64,000 nucleotides of DNA from positions 72,001 to 136,000 of the forward strand of contig CAJNDS010002633.1 of the NCBI GenBank assembly GCA_905221605.1, written 5' to 3'. The DNA comes from Symbiodinium natans. Taxonomy: Eukaryota > Sar > Dinophyceae > Suessiales > Symbiodiniaceae. How positions within the stretch are numbered: position 1 is the first letter of the stretch; each line of letters starts with the position of its first letter. Shown piece after piece: positions 1-11,998 of the stretch. The notes beneath the pieces were generated by a model that was not told where the DNA came from, searched no databases, and was given only the letters and a program-made list of their open reading frames with translations. The position numbers and the translations under genes are program-made.

Positions 1-3000
1 TTAAAACCTTTAAAATTTAAATGGAGGTCCAATTAAATTTTAAAGATTTTAAAGATTGTAAAGACTTTAAAAGGGGCTCGTGCCCTTTAAAATTCAATTG
101 GGGACCTCCCCAATTAGATTTTAAAGGTTTTAAAGGTTTTAAAGCCTTTAAATTCCTTTAAAACATTTAAAAGTTAAATGGAGGCCCAATTAAATTTTAA
201 AGATTTTAAAGGTTGTAAATATTTTAATGATTTTAAAGGTTTTAAAGATTTTCGAGGGGGCCCGCGCGCTTTAAAATTTAATTGAGGGCCTCCCCAATTA
301 AATTTTAAAGGTTTCAAAGGTTTTAAAGCCTTTAAACTCCTTTAAAACCTTTAAAATTTAAATGGAGGTCCAATTAAATTTTAAAGATTTTAACGATTTT
401 AAAGGTCTTAAAGATTTTAAAGGGGACCCCTCCCCTTTAAAATTCAATTGGGGACCTCCCCAATTAGATTTTAAAGGTTTTAAAGGTTTTAAAGCCTTTA
501 AATTCCTTTAAAACCTTTAAAATTCAAATGGAGGCCCAATTAAATTTTAAAGATTTTAAAGATTTTAAAGATTTTAAAGATTTTAAAGATTTTAAAAGGG
601 GCCCGTGCCCTTTAAAATTCAATTGGGGACCTCCCCAATTAGATTTTAAAGGTTTTAAAGGTTTTAAAGCCTTTAAATTCCTTTAAAACCTTTAAAATTT
701 AAATGGAGGCCCAATTAAATTTTAAAGATTTTAAAGATTTTAAAAGGAGCCCCTCCCCTTTAAAATTTAATTGAGGGCCTCCTCAATTAAATTTTAAAGG
801 TTTTAAAGGTTTTAAAGCCTTTAAATTCCTTCAAAACCTTTAAAATTTAAATGGAGGTCCAATTAAATTTTAAAGATTTTAAAGATTTTAAAGGTTTTAA
901 AGATTTTAAAGGGGGCCCCTCCCCTTTAAAATTCAATTGGGGACCTCCCCAATTAGATTTTAAAGGTTTTAAAGGTTTTAAAGCCTTTAAATTCCTTTAA
1001 AACCTTTAAAATTTAAATGGAGGCCCAATTAAATTTTAAAGATTTTAAAGATTTTAAAAGGAGCCCCTCCCCTTTAAAATTTAATTGAGGGCCTCCTCAA
1101 TTAAATTTTAAAGGTTTTAAAGGTTTTAAAGCCTTTAAATTCCTTTAAAACCTTTAAAATTTAAATGGAGGTCCAATTAAATTTTAAAGCTTTTAAAGAT
1201 TTTAAAGGTTTTAAAGATTTTAAAGGGGGCCCCTCCCCTTTAAAATTTAATTGGGCACCTCCCCAATTAGATTTTAAAGGTTTTAAAGGTTTTAAAGCCT
1301 TTAAATTCCTTTAAAACCTTTAAATTTAAATGGAGGCCCAATTAAATTTTAAAGATTTTAAAGATTTTAAAGGGGCCCGTGCCCTTTAAAATTCAATTGG
1401 GGACCTCCCCAATTAGATTTTGAAGGTTTTAAAGGTTTTAAAGCCTTTAAATTCCTTTAAAACCTTTAAAATTTAAATGGAGGCCCAATTAAATTTTAAA
1501 GATTTTAAAGATTTTAAAAGGAGCCCCTCCCCTTTAAAATTTAATTGAGGGCCTCCCCAATTAAATTTTAAAGGTTTTAAAGGTTTTAAAGCCTTTAAAC
1601 TCCTTTAAAACCTTAAAAATTTGAATGGAGGTCCAATTAAATTTTAAAGATTTTAAAGATTTTAAAGGTTTTAAAGATTTTAAAGGGGGCCCCTCCCCTT
1701 TAAAATTCAATTGGGACCTCCCCAATTAGATTTTAAAGGTTTTAAAGGTTTTAAAGCCTTTAAATTCCTTTAAAACCTTTAAAATTTAAATGGAGGCCCA
1801 ATTAAATTTTAAAGATTTTCAAGATTTTAAAGATTTTAAAAGGAGCCCCTCCCCTTTAAAATTTAATTGAGGGCCTCCTCAATTAAATTTTAAAGGTTTT
1901 AAAGGTTTTAAAGCCTTTAAAACCTTTAAAATTTAAATGGAGGCCCAATTAAATTTTAAAGCTTTTAAAGATTTTAAAGGTTTTAAAGATTTTAAAGGGG
2001 GCCCCTCCCCTTTAAAATTTAATTGGGCACCTCCCCAATTAGATTTTAAAGGTTTTAAAGGTTTTAAAGCCTTTAAATTCCTTTACAACATTTATAATTT
2101 AAATGGAGGCCCAATTGAATTTTAAAGATTTTAAAGATTTTAAAGATTTTAAAGATTTTAAAAGGAGCCCCTCCCCTTTAAAATTTAATTGAGGGCCTCC
2201 TCAATTAAATTTTAAAGGTTTTAAAGCCTTTAAGTTCCTTTAAAACCTTTAAAATTTAAATGGAGGTCCAATTAAATTTTAAAGCTTTTAAAGATTTTAA
2301 AGGTTTTAAAGATTTTAAAGATTTTAAAAGGAGCCCGTCCCCTTCAAAATTTAATTGAGGGCCTGCTCACTTAAATTTTAAAGGTTTTAAAGTTTTTAAA
2401 GCCTTTAAATTCCTTTAAAACCTTTAATGTTTACATGGAGGTCCAATTAAATCAAAGATTTTAAAGGTTTTAAAGATTTTAAAGGGGGGCCCTCCCCTTT
2501 AAAATTTAATTGGGGACCTCCCCAATTAGATTTTAAAGGTTTTAAAGGTTTTAAAGCCTTTAAATTCCTTTAAAACCTTTAAAATTTACATGGAGGCCCA
2601 ATTAAATTTTAAAGATTTTAAAGATTTTAAAGATTTTAAAGATTTTAAAAGGAGCCCCTCCCCTTTAAAATTCAATTGAGGGCCTCCTCAATTAAATTTT
2701 AAAGGTTTTAAAGGTTTTAAAGCCTTTAAATTCCTTTAAAACCTTTAAAATTTAAATGGAGGCCCAATTAAATTTTAAAGGTTTTAAAGATTTTAAAGGG
2801 GGCCCCTCCCCTTTAAAATTTAATTGGGGACCTCCGCAATTAGATTTTAAAGGTTTTAAAGGTTTAAAGCCTTTAAATTCCTTTAAAACCATTTAAGATT
2901 TACATGGAGGCCCAACTAAATTTTAAGGGTTTTAAGATTTTAAAGATTTTAACAGGAGCCCCTCCCCTTCAAAATTTAATTGAGGGCCTGCTCAATTAAA

Positions 3001-3374
3001 TTTTAAAGGTTTTAAAGGTTTTAAAGCCTGTAAATTCCTTTAAAATCTTTAAAATTTAAATGGAGGTCCAATTAAATTTTAAAGATTTTAAAGGTTTTAA
3101 AGATTTTAAAGGGGGCCCCTCCCCTTTAAAATTTAATTGGGGACCTCCCCAATTAGATTTTAAAGGTTTTAAAGGAATTTAAAGGCTTTAACACCTTTAA
3201 AACCTTTAAAATTTCAATGGAGGTCCAAGAAAATTTTAAAGATTTTAAAAATTTTAAAGATTTTAAAGATTTTAAAAGGGGCCCGTGCCCTTTAAAATTC
3301 AATTGGGGACCTCCCCAATTAGATTTTAAAGGTTTTAAAGGTTTTAAAGCCTTTGAATTCCTTTAAAACCTTTA

Positions 3375-3376
<2 letters not shown>
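1..3376. repeat. TTTAAAG fold-back satellite, about 21 units
   Basis: Tandem units of about 160 bp (spacing roughly 145-183 bp), countable from an ATGGAGG box that recurs near 23, 180, 363, 530, 705, 850 and on to 3218. Each unit reads GGAGGYCCAATTAAATTTT, a variable number of AAAGATTTT steps, a GC-rich loop (GGGGCCCCTCCCC type), then CTTTAAAATTTAATTGGG and GACCTCC, so its two halves are inverted repeats. The linker to the next unit (AATTAGATTTTAAAGG ... CCTTTAAAATTTAAAT) is a second fold-back. Length variation comes mainly from the number of AAAGATTTT steps. The array runs off the left edge. A 62-codon open frame at 1937-2125 is a by-product of the repeat. Confidence 0.95.
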
Positions 3377-3394
<18 letters not shown>

Positions 3395-3405
<11 letters not shown>

Positions 3406-3961
3406 GGGCGGCATGTCTTGTAGAATTGGAAGACGAGGATAAGGGTGAGCTACAACAAAAGAGGTTTGCTGAAGCAGAGAGGGAGTGAGACAGGGCGAGG
3501 CATAGAGAAAAGCATAGATTGTGGGACAGAGAGGGTCTCTTAGCTTCCCCCTTCTCAAGTTCATGTCAGTGTTCTTTCTTGTGGAAAAGAAAGACGAAAA
3601 GAGAAGAGAGAAGAGGAATTTACATGTTCTTCCTACCTTGTTCTTGCCCCTCCCTCTTCTCTCCCCCCTGAGCCTGTCTCTCTGGCTATCTCCTCATTTT
3701 TTAGGCATGAAGAGAAGCATAGACGCCATAGACCGTGGGAGGGAGAGGGCCTCTTGGCTTGCCCATCTCTTTCTCCGTTTAGACAAGAACATAATCTGGA
3801 GAGAAGGGGGGCTTACACCTTCTTCTCACCATGCTCCTCACTCTTCTCTCTTCCCCGCCCCCCTCTCGCGCTCTTTTTTTCTTTCTTTCAGCGGGCTTGA
3901 GGGCAAGGTTTTCCCCACCCCCACCCCCACGCATCACTCTCTCGCTCTCTCTCTCTCTGTC

Positions 3962-3992
<31 letters not shown>

Positions 3993-4841
3993 CACTCTCT
4001 GTCTCTGTCTTTCTTTTCTCTTCTGAGTGGTATGTCTCGTAGAACTAGAAGGGGGGGAGAGTGAGAGGAATGAAAGGAAGAACTATAAAGAAAAAGATTT
4101 GAAGAAGGAGAGGGAGAATGAGACATCGCCCCGTCGCTCTTGCTATCGATCTCTCTCTCTCTCTCTCTCTCTCTTTCTTATCTGAGTGGTACGTCTCGTA
4201 GAGTTGGAAGAGGAGGAGGAGGAGGTTGCAAGGCATGGAAAGGAAGAAAGAGATTTGCTGAGGCAGAGCGGGAGTGAGATTGCTGAAAAGAAAAAACACA
4301 TTAGGCCTCTCACGGCTTTCTTGTCCACAGGATAGGCTTTGAATAGTAAAACAAGGACAAGTGCTCACATTGTACCTTTTGAGGGCCCATGTTAAGGGAC
4401 CATGAAACTACCCTAAGATACACCTTCTTCTTACCATGCTCCTCCCTCTTCTCTCTTCCCCACCCCCCTCTCGCGCTCTGTCTTACTTTCTTTTTTCAGC
4501 GGGCTTCAGGGCAAGGGTTTTCCTCCATCTCTCACTTATTCTTTGGTGAGAGGAATGGAAAGAAGAACTACAAAGAAAGAGACTTGCAGAAGAAGAGAGG
4601 GAATGAGACAGGGCGAGACATAGAGAGAAGCATAGGCCGTGGGAGAACAAGAGAGATAGGGTCTCTTGGCTTTCCCCTTCTCAAGTTCACATTAGTTTTC
4701 TTTCTTGCAGAAGAGAAGGGTAAGAAGATAGTAGAGAGGTTGAGCTTACATTTCTTCCTACCTTGCTTCTCCCTCTACCTCTGCTCTTGTTCTCCGTCTC
4801 TCGCTCCTACTCTCGCTTTCGGTCTCGTTTTTTCTTTGTCG

Positions 4842-4888
<47 letters not shown>

Positions 4889-5171
4889 CTTTCCTGATTA
4901 GTATGTGTCGTAGAATTAGAAGAGGAGCAGGAAGGTGAGAGGAATGAAAAGGAAGAACTACAAAGAAAGCGATTTGCAGAAGAGGAGAGCGAATGAGACA
5001 GGGCGAGGCATTGAGAGAAGCAGGGAGAAAACGAGGGAGAGGGTCTCTTGGATTTCCCCTTCCCAAGTCCATATCAGTTTTTTCTTGCAAAAGAAAGATA
5101 GAGGAGCTTACATGTCTTCTTACCTTGCTCCTCCCTCTTCTCTCCTCTATCACCCCTTTCTGCTTCTACTG

Positions 5172-5212
<41 letters not shown>

Positions 5213-5850
5213 CACTCTCTCTCTCTCTCTCAATCACTCTCTCTCTCTCTCTCTGGGCATGAGGGGCGTATGCCTTCCGCGCGCCAAGTGCGCCCGAGTC
5301 TGCTCAGTCCAGACTTGACTTTGGGAGATTCGGTTCGGTGATAGCTTGTCAGTTCCCTCACTCCCCTACACCTATCCCTGTCCCTGACCCACAAACTGCA
5401 CATAAACGCTAAACAGAGATGTGGAACCGACTGCTGCGCAGTCGACCTCTCAGCTATTGCTGTCCCCCCGCCCGGCGTCGTGAGACGTTCCCCTGCCGTT
5501 TGCCCCAAGCGGACCCTACCTATAAGGCCAACTGAGGTTACCGCTATATTTCTTCTGTCACTCTCTCTATCTCTTCTTTTCTTTTATGGGCCGTATGTCT
5601 TGTACAAGTGGAAGACGAGAAGGAGGGTGAGCTATTAGATTTGCTGAAGCAGAGAGGGCGTGAAACAGGGCGAGGCATAGAGAGAAGCATAGACCGTGGA
5701 AGCTCTTGGCTTTCCCCTTCTGAAGTCCATATCAGTTTTCTTTTTTGTTGAAGAGAAAGAGAAACAAAGAAGAGAGAACAGGAATTTACATGTTCTTCCT
5801 AACTTGTTCTTGTCCCTCCCTCTTCTCTCCCCCCTCACCCTGTCTCTCTG
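3395..5850 (+). repeat. Diverged repeat family, five copies
   Basis: A 250-350 bp sequence recurs starting near 3409, 4029, 4185, 4900 and 5588. It opens with a box like GTATGTCTCGTAGAATTAGA following a (CT)n or T-rich tract. It continues with purine-rich text containing GAGACAGGGCGAGGCATAG, then a TCTTGGCTTTCCCCTTCTC segment, and ends in a polypyrimidine stretch with CATGTTCTTCCTACCTTG. Copies differ by many substitutions and indels and some are truncated. No coding capacity is conserved between copies, so this is called a dispersed repeat of unknown type. Confidence 0.7.
5263..5578. other. Non-repetitive island
   Basis: About 300 bp of mixed-composition sequence between polypyrimidine blocks. 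It contains a 38-codon plus-strand frame starting ATG at about 5419 (MWNRLLRSRPLSYCC...) that ends in TGA, but nothing recognisable. No splice-like borders were convincing. Confidence 0.4.
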
Positions 5851-6018
5851 CACGGGAATGTGGAATGAGATGAAGGCAGCGTCCCCTGGAGGGACCTGCC
5901 TCAGCTTCCAAATAAAACCTGTTTCAACCACCCCCCACCCCCTTTCCCCAGGTTTCGTATACTTTCTGCAGTAAGGATGTGATGCCCAATTGCTTTGACA
6001 AGTATCATATAAGACCTT

Positions 6019-6231
6019 ATGTGCTTAATGGAAAGCGCAATATCCGGTAACCTTGTTGGGAGATTTGTGGGAAACATTGAGAGTGAAAAGCAAGATGCTT
6101 GCGATCAATTCCTAGCAGCCTGTTGGAAGGTCCCAGGAAGTAGTGAAAGGATATATGCTCCAAGTATTCTCGTGTCCCCGGGACTTGCAGTAAATCATTT
6201 GTCTTCTTTGCGTGTTTTTCTTTTCCTTCTT
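6019..6231 (+). CDS. Possible coding fragment, unrecognised
   Basis: A unique, roughly 45% GC segment inside the pyrimidine-rich block. From the ATG at 6019 a frame stays open for about 60 codons with balanced composition (it includes GNLVGRFVGNIESEKQDA and SERIYAPSILVSPGL) before it runs into low-complexity TTTTCCTTCTT sequence. The formal frame continues to 6339, but that tail is repeat-like. I do not recognise the family. It may be an exon, a decayed gene fragment or a chance frame. No start context or splice donor settles this. Confidence 0.2.
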
Positions 6232-6839
6232 TCTTCCTTTCTTACCTCGATTTCGCCCATTCTCTGTCACTTTCTCTCAACAGCTCTCGCCCCTTCCCGC
6301 TCATGGTTCCATGCCCTACCCTTGCCTCCTTTCAAATGAAGAGGCAAGAAGAGAGTAAGAGAGTAAGAGAGGAAGAGAGGAGAGGGAGACCCGTCCCCTA
6401 CCCTTCCCTTTTTCGATACCCTTTTAAGAATAAGAAAGAGAAGAACAAGATAAAAAAAGAGAGAAGAGGAGGAAGGTAGGCAGAGGAAGAAGGACTTCCT
6501 CCCTTTCATTTGGCTTTGTCTTACATTTCGTTTTTGCCCTCTTCTGCCATCTCTTTTCTCAATGTCTTGCTGTCTCTCACTGTAAGGAAAGGAAGAGGCG
6601 AGAGGAGGAGGGGAGGGGAGGAGAGGCAATGGGTGCTGCTGGAAGCTCTTGCCCCAGGACATTCTACAAGCCTTGAAGGCCCCGACATTCGGGGGGCTCC
6701 CGGGAGGCCTGGAGGCTGAGTGGTTCTGTACACACCCGTAGCCCAATGTTGGCTTTTCCGTTAGCAGCGTCACCCCCGCAACATACCACAGGTGGGGGAA
6801 AGTTCTAAACGCATGCCCCTCAGGGGCGGTCCCTTCGGG

Positions 6840-7318
6840 GATCATATGCTCGGAAGAAGAAGAGATGGAGAGAAACAACAAAGACGAGAAAGGAGGAGAT
6901 GATGAGAGAGCGGGCCTCTTGCTTGCCCTGAGCTCTCTGTTCCTTGCAGTTCTCCTTTCTTATGCAAAAAGAAGAAGAGAAGAATATGGCAAGAGAAGGG
7001 AAAGCAAGAGAGAGCCGCGCGAAGGAGCAAAACAAACTTTCTTCTGCCCACCGTCTTCCTCCATCTGCTCTTGTCCCTCTCGTTCTGTTCTTTCCTTATT
7101 CTTCGAAGAATGTTGTTGAGAGGAGGGGAGGAAGGGAAGAGGAGAGGGGGGGTGACAAACAAAGGAGCGGCAGAGTGAGGAGGAGTTTGCCCGTCGCCTC
7201 AACTCACCCGGAAGCGCCCAACGGGTCCGGAGGACCAAGATCTGTCCCTCTTTGTGAGGAAAGGAAGAGGCGAGGGGAGGGGAGGAGAGGCAATGTCTCA
7301 TGGCGAGCTGGGAGGGAG

Positions 7319-7361
<43 letters not shown>

Positions 7362-8836
7362 GTCTGTCTCTCTTTTTCTTCTTCTTCCGCTGGGCTTGAA
7401 ACTTTCCCTCTCTCTCTTCTTTCTATCAGTTCTTTGTATTGTTCTCACCTTTCCGGGATCTGTTTCTATTTTTCTGCGTACCTTCTTCGCCTTAGCTCTT
7501 CACCAGAAAGGAAAGAGTATGAAAGAAGGAGAGTGGCAGAGAGGTGAGAGGAAGGACAGAAGGCGAGTGAATAGGAGAACTCTTCCTCCGAATCTCGCGG
7601 CTACCAGTCCTCTTCTCCTTTTTCTTCCAACGCAGCTCGTCTTGGTTTATCGCTTATGAAACGTGAGAGAAGAACAAGGAATGAACAGAGGCCGAGGACA
7701 AGGCCCTGCTGCTTTTTCATCCCCTCCCCCCTCCCTCTCTCTCTGTCTCTCTCTCTCTCTCTCCCTATTCTCTTTTCCCTTTTCTCTTTCTCTTTTACTT
7801 GCTCCCTTTCTTTCTGTCTTTCTTTCCCTGGCTCTTGTTCTCCTTCTACCGCTCTCGGATTCGCTTCTTTTTCTCTTGTCTTTTCCCTTACTCCCTTGTC
7901 TGCTTCCAGAAGTAGAGAGGGAGGGAGGGAGAGGGAGAGAGAGAGGGATGAAGAGAGCAACGAAGACAAGAAAAGAAAAAATGATGAGAGCGAGGCCTCT
8001 TGCTTGCCCTGAGCTCTCCGCTCCTTTCACTCCTTTCTTACGCAGAGAACAGGGAGAAAAGAAGATGAAGAAGGCAACGGAAGAAAAAGCGAGAGAGCCG
8101 GGCGAAGGAGGAGTTCACCCTTCCTCTCCCCACCGTCTTCCTCCGTCTTGTCTCTTCCTTTCTGTTCTCTGTTATTCCTCACTCTTTGCAGAAATGGAAA
8201 GGAGGGGAGGAAGGAAAGAGGAGAGGGGAGGGATGATAGCGCAAGAGATGGCAAAGCAAGGAGGATGAATGAGAGCTGAAAGGAAGGACAGAGGGTGATT
8301 GAAGAGGAGAACTCCTCCTCCGAATCTCGCGGCTACCAATCCTCTTCTCCTTTGTCTTCCCACGCAAGCTCGTTTTGGGTTTTCACCAATGAGACAGGAG
8401 GGAAGAACAAGGATGAACAGAGGCGGAGGACAAGGCCCTGCTGCAATCTTCATCTCCTCCTCTTTTCATCCCACCCTCCCCTCTCTCTTTTTTTGTTTTT
8501 TTTTCTCTCTCTCTCTCTCTCTCTTACTTTCTCTAACTTTCTCTCTTTCTTTCTCTCTTTCTTTCGGTCTTTCTTTCTTGCCCTTGTTCTCCTTCTGCCA
8601 TTATCGGATTCGCTCTCTCTTTCTCTTGTCTTTTCCCTTATTCCCTTCTTCCTTGTGCATCGTCCTTCTGACTGAGAAAGGGAAGAGGGAGAAAAGGGAG
8701 GGGAAGAGAAGGGAGAGGAAGAGTGGGAGAAAGATAAACGTCAAGTCAAAGGTAAGAAGCGGGAAAGAGAAGCGGAAAAGGGATGTTGCAGAAGTAGAGA
8801 GGGAGGAAGAGAGATAGAGAGAGAGAGAGAGTGACA

Positions 8837-8871
<35 letters not shown>

Positions 8872-9150
8872 AGCGAGCAATGAAGACGAGGAAGCAAAGA
8901 TGATGAGAGCGAGGGCCTCTTGCTTTCTCTGAGATCTCCGTTCGCTTCATTCCTTTCTCATGAAGAGAACAGGGAGAAGAGAAGAGGAAGAACGGCAACG
9001 GAAGAGAAAGCGAGGGAGCCGAGCGCAGGAGGAGTTCACGGTTCCACCATCTTCCTCCATCTTATCTCTTCCTTTCTGTTCTATGCTGTTCCTTACTCTT
9101 TGCAGAAATGGAAAAGAGGGGAGGAAACAATATAGGAGAGGGGAGGGATG
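6840..9150 (+). repeat. Second purine/pyrimidine repeat family, three copies
   Basis: A roughly 310-bp sequence recurs near 6840-7160, 7920-8250 and 8865-9150. Shared landmarks are GATGATGAGAGCG, CCTCTTGCTTGCCCTGAG, a TCTTACGCAGAGAACAGGG-like stretch, GAGAGCCGNGCGAAGGAG and CACCGTCTTCCTCCATC. A companion repeat lies at about 7540-7735 and 8270-8465 (GAATCTCGCGGCTACCA, GGACAAGGCCCTGCTGC) and alternates with it, so the whole reads as a decayed higher-order tandem array. No open frame is conserved. Confidence 0.7.
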
Positions 9151-9361
9151 AGAGAGCAAGAGATGGCAGAGAGAGCAGAGCGAGAGAGAGAGAGAGAGGG
9201 AGGACAAGAGATGCATCGCAAGAGGGAAGGAAAGGAGAGAGAGAACCACATCGAGAGGAAGTGGCATGTTCCCTTTCCCTTTCGATCGTGCTGGTCAAAG
9301 ATGAAGGCAAAAAGAATAGAGAAGAAGGGTCAAACAAAGGAAGGCAGTGAGGGAAAGCCAC

Positions 9362-9835
9362 GACTATGAAGAATTCGACATGTCCATCTCCACGTATATT
9401 CCTTTGTCATCACTTCCTTTAAGGACGAAAGAGAAATGACTGACCTATTCTTGATGGTTCCGGTCTGGGCGCCGAGATGTTTATCATATGGTACGTGGGC
9501 TACCGTAAATCCTAAACCCCAAGCCCTTTTGCAAAGAGTTGCTTGAAACTTGAAACTTGGAACAACAAACATTAAATCATACTCTATATCTGATACTTGC
9601 AAAGTCATTGTTTAAATAAGAAACGAAAGGGATCGCCAAATAATACGTAAAGGTCCATGCCACTTAGCCCTGAACCCTTAACCATTTGAGTTGTAGAGGG
9701 GTTTTGAGGGTCTTTTTAGAGGGTGTTGAGGGTTTCAGGAGGCTCGGGTGTTTCGTTTCAGTTTTTAAGGTTTTCTTTGAGGGGGATTGAGGGTCTTGAC
9801 GGGGTCTAGGTGGTTTAGTGCTTCTCTAGGTTTTT
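9362..9835. other. Unique spacer, nothing recognised
   Basis: Mixed-composition sequence between the polypyrimidine block and the first telomere-repeat mosaic. The only feature seen is the boundary motif at 9621-9663. From about 9690 on it becomes GT-rich, degenerate TTTAGGG-like sequence. Confidence 0.6.
9621..9663 (-). repeat. Boundary motif copy (GGACCTTTACGTATTATT)
   Basis: Read on the minus strand, this segment is GTGGCATGGACCTTTACG followed by TATTATTTGGCG. It matches the motif at 20509-20549 (GTGCCATGGACCTTTAGG, TATAATGTG) and more weakly the copies at 33548-33580 and 30990-31020. It marks the right-hand end of the first satellite-rich block, as the inverted copies mark the ends of the second. 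Confidence 0.6.
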
Positions 9836-10363
9836 GGGTTTAGGGTTTAGGGTGCCTAGTTATTGGGGGAGCTTTATGGGGTAGTATTGGGGTTTTGGTT
9901 CGTAAATTCAGGAGGGGTTTAGGGTTTGGGGTTTTGGGTTTAGGGTTTAGGGTTTAGGCATTTTTGTTACAATGCGGAGGCGTGTAAGGTCGGTTTTGGC
10001 TGGTTTGGGTTCTGCTGGCAGTGGTTTGCTTCGTGTTGGGTTGCGCTTGTGGCTTTCTTTCGTCATGTTTTCAGCCTGACCCCTCGCTAAACCCTAAACT
10101 TGGTTAATAGGGATTACGTACCCCTTCCGTGAATAATCCCTAAGGACTGTAGTATACGGGAGAGCATCCAAGCCCTAAACCCCCCCCCCCCCCCCCCCCC
10201 AAACGCCCCAAACGTCCAAACACGAAAGTCTTCAGGAAGACCTCGCCCCTAAACACCCCCAAACACCCAACTACACAACATGAAGGCGCTCAAGAAGCTC
10301 CCCCACCCCAAACACCTAAACCCTAAACCCTAAACCCTAAACCCTAAACCCTAAACCCTGCAG

Positions 10364-10448
10364 CCTGAGGCAGGAACCCGTCGTCCTTTCGATTCAACTC
10401 CCGGCCTTCTTGGCCGCAAGAAGAAGTGCAAACGCAAACCCGAAAAGG
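10364..10448 (+). CDS. Candidate exon, Lys-rich tail
   Basis: An island flanked by CCCTAAA on the left and TTTAGGG on the right. The frame reads PEAGTRRPFDSTPGLLGRKK and then a basic stretch, open from the left array into the right one. Two possible acceptors (CTGCAG at 10358-10363, GAGGCAG ending at 10373) and a donor-like AAAAGG|GTTTAG at 10448 frame it. The right splice signal would come from the telomeric repeat. Family not recognised. The basic end could be a nuclear localisation signal, which is inference only. Confidence 0.25.
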
Positions 10449-10811
10449 GTTTAGGGTTTGGGGTTTAGGGTTTAGGGTTGAGGGTTTAGATTTAGGGTTT
10501 AGGGTCTATAGGGTCGAGGGTCTAGGGTTTTAGGGTTTACCAGCCCAGAAACTCTGATTAGGTGTTGGGGATGATAGCGGAGGGCTCAGGGTGTACCATC
10601 GCGAAATCCTAGTTGCGTGTTTTCGCGTCTCTCCGCTTTAAAGGCTCAGTTTCACGAAGATGCCCTGCCATCCTTAGATTCTTAGAAGGAACGGCCCCCC
10701 CCACCCTCTTGTCAAGTAGAGTTATCAGGACTCTACGCCAAGTTGTTTGGTTGCAAGTATAATATAGGGTTTCGGGTTTAGGAATTAGGGTTTAAGGTGC
10801 TAGCATAGTAG

Positions 10812-10934
10812 GGGGCAGGGGGTGGCCCTCCTGGTATAAGCCCTAAGCCTTTGCCACCTCAAGACGCAAGCCCTCAGCGGTGGCTGCCCAAGGAATGGGT
10901 CGACAAGCTTGAACAAGCCATGTGGCTCGGCTGA
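10812..10934 (+). CDS. Candidate terminal exon
   Basis: An open frame after an in-frame TAG at 10809 runs to TGA at 10932-10934. The last 29 codons have natural composition (SPQRWLPKEWVDKLEQAMW). The left part overlaps a G-rich run. An amphipathic helix (EWVDKLEQAMW) can be drawn at the end. It could be a last exon or a gene fragment. No homologue is recognised and no promoter or polyadenylation signal is visible. Confidence 0.25.
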   Translation, partial: GAGGGPPGISPKPLPPQDASPQRWLPKEWVDKLEQAMWLG

Positions 10935-11345
10935 TGTTGCTGGCCGTACGTCTTGCTTCAATTTGGTATTTCCCATAATGGGGGGGGGGGGGGGAGTACC
11001 CTTAATGGACTCCCAAAATAGTATAATCCTTATTATAGGCACCCCCCAAAAGGGTACCCCTATTTTCAGAGCTCCCAATTGTGTTTGTGCAGCCACAGGC
11101 TGAAAGTGTAGGGTTTAGCGTCTAGAGGGGTTTAGAGTTTAATGATAGGAGAGGGGGACGGGGAAAGGGACGGGCCCTTCTGTCTAGAGGTGCAGTCGCC
11201 GCCCCTTTTATGCTTCCTTGAAACCTTAATTAAAACTTAAAGCCGTGCAAACCCAAACCCTAGACCCAAACTGTCATCACCACGGCCCCCGACTTCCGAG
11301 TTTGCCGACATTGATCGCTGTGATCCGACCCCAGCTCAGCAAGCC

Positions 11346-11998
11346 ATGAATTCATCAACACTTTTCGGTTCTTTGGTCCGCGCCTGCGCATCCGCCCATA
11401 AACGGGCAAGTCTATCAGAGAGCCTGAAGCTCATGGTTCAAGACTTCTTGAGCCGCGGAGATTGGGCCCTCAGCACAAGTCGCCTGGCACTGTTCGGCTC
11501 CTTTGCAAACCTCCCCGAGGCCATCGTCGAAAACCGCTGATGATCTTGATTCCGGCAGGCATCTCCTGCGGTGTTCGCTTGACGACATTGAAGGCCGTTG
11601 TCAGAGCGTTAGGAGACCGACAAGCTGTGTCTCAACAACTTGAAGAAGTTTGAAAGAGACGACATCAGATGAAGAACGAGGAGCCTCAGCTGAGGTGCGC
11701 GGGTCAGCGTGTGGCTCGAACCCTGTCTCTCCTTCACAGAATCGCTCAGCGTAGAAATTTTCGACAAGAAGTAACTGTTTGTTGTGTTCTTCGTGTCAGG
11801 CCTGCAGCGTAGCAGACTGAAGGAGGTCCTTGCAGAGCACCAAGCGGACAGGGACGCGGTCTTGGCCGGCACAAAGAGAAAGGAAAACTCAAGCTAAAGA
11901 TCTACGAACAGGCAGCAGCACGGGAGGGGGCGGAAGCACTGGTGGCACCGGCAGCAGCACGGAAAGGGGCAGAGGCGCAGGCAGTGGCAGAATAGCTT
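11346..11998 (+). pseudogene. Probable gene remnant or several short exons
   Basis: A 650-bp unique region carries consecutive protein-like plus-strand frames that are not in register. They are 11346-11540 (64 codons, containing SESLKLMVQDFLSRGDWAL), 11540-11653 (ending QAVSQQLEEV), 11668-11811 (starting MKNEEPQLRC), about 11800-11900 (RLKEVLAEHQADRDAVLAG) and about 11880-11998 (LKIYEQAAAREGAEALVAP, Ala/Glu-rich). The successive frames resemble one decayed gene broken by frameshifts, or an exon chain with very short introns. The last part would form a charged, Ala-rich helix. Family not recognised. Confidence 0.3.

Larger units (their letters stand above)
3369..9360. repeat. Polypyrimidine/polypurine block with (CT)n tracts
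   Basis: About 6 kb in which long stretches are almost purely C/T or A/G on one strand, switching strand every 50-300 bp. Pure (CT)n or (GA)n runs lie near 3941-3985, 4151-4176, 4848-4887, 5176-5262, 7319-7370 and 8815-8870. Many open frames here encode only Ser/Leu/Phe or Arg/Glu/Lys strings and are rejected as genes. Between the tracts are diverged copies of several longer repeats, listed separately. No gene can be supported. Confidence 0.9.

Noticed and set aside
3521-9361. More than thirty Ser/Leu/Phe- or Arg/Glu-rich ORFs
   Set aside because: Low-complexity products of (CT)n and purine tracts, not conserved between copies of the repeat families.
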